NCBI GenBank assembly: GCA_019419545.1 | Contig: DXZT01000060.1 | Coordinates: 1-21,488, forward strand | From: Collinsella sp. | GTDB lineage: Bacteria; Actinomycetota; Coriobacteriia; Coriobacteriales; Coriobacteriaceae | Direction of reading: 5' to 3' | Length of the DNA: 21,488 bases | In this document: positions 21,418 through 21,488 of the stretch, in pieces | Numbering within the stretch: the first letter of the stretch is position 1 | Layout: each line of letters opens with the position of its first letter | Position numbers and translations under genes: made by a program | Notes under the pieces: generated by a model | What the model saw: the letters and a program-made list of their open reading frames with translations, nothing else | What the model was told of the DNA's origin: nothing | Database searches by the model: none

Positions 21418-21488
21418 TCGTTTCAAGGCACCCTGCTCGCGTGTACGGGTTTTCGCTCATATGACCCAATCCGCTGTCAAGAGCCACA

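Overview
The window looks like chromosomal DNA from a high-GC Gram-positive bacterium, most likely a gut actinobacterium of class Coriobacteriia such as Collinsella or a close relative. This is inferred from base composition, actinobacterial-style ribosomal proteins with a zinc-type S14 and L36, an Adk with a zinc LID, and a selenium-dependent molybdenum hydroxylase maturation set. The genus is inferred, not proven. No RNA genes, CRISPR arrays, prophage genes or transposases were found.

Region 1 (1-2863): yqeC on the minus strand diverges from yqeB-xdhC on the plus strand. These encode maturation factors for selenium-dependent molybdenum hydroxylases of the xanthine dehydrogenase type. A 24-bp element lies 16-18 nt after the stop codon of both outermost genes, so the block is framed by near-identical inverted repeats. 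A third copy next to the right-hand one makes a large hairpin.

Region 2 (2864-12870): the distal spc and alpha ribosomal-protein clusters, all on the plus strand, in the order rplE, rpsZ, rpsH, rplF, rplR, rpsE, rpmD, rplO, secY, adk, map, infA, rpmJ, rpsM, rpsK, rpsD, rpoA, rplQ. A strong intrinsic terminator closes the run. The genes usually upstream of rplE (rplN, rplX) are absent; rplE instead follows its own putative promoter and the molybdenum-hydroxylase block. infA has its own candidate promoter. Several intercistronic spacers hold clear stem-loops. Six of the window's genes use GTG or TTG starts.

Region 3 (12871-15586): truA, a glycosyltransferase-like gene of unknown substrate, and argR, followed by an intrinsic terminator. 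A 13-bp perfect inverted repeat and a second palindrome lie between the glycosyltransferase and argR.

Region 4 (15587-21488): a minus-strand class A penicillin-binding protein with a Thr/Gly/Pro-rich tail, diverging from a plus-strand U32-family protein of the RlhA/TrhP type, then tyrS. The final 175 nt are non-coding and contain two stem-loops.

Most of the window is conserved housekeeping sequence. The parts most worth a second look are the repeat-framed maturation cassette beside a broken ribosomal-protein cluster, the Cys-rich segments in YqeC, the structured operon spacers, and the palindromes upstream of argR. I did not find a convincing undescribed multi-gene system.
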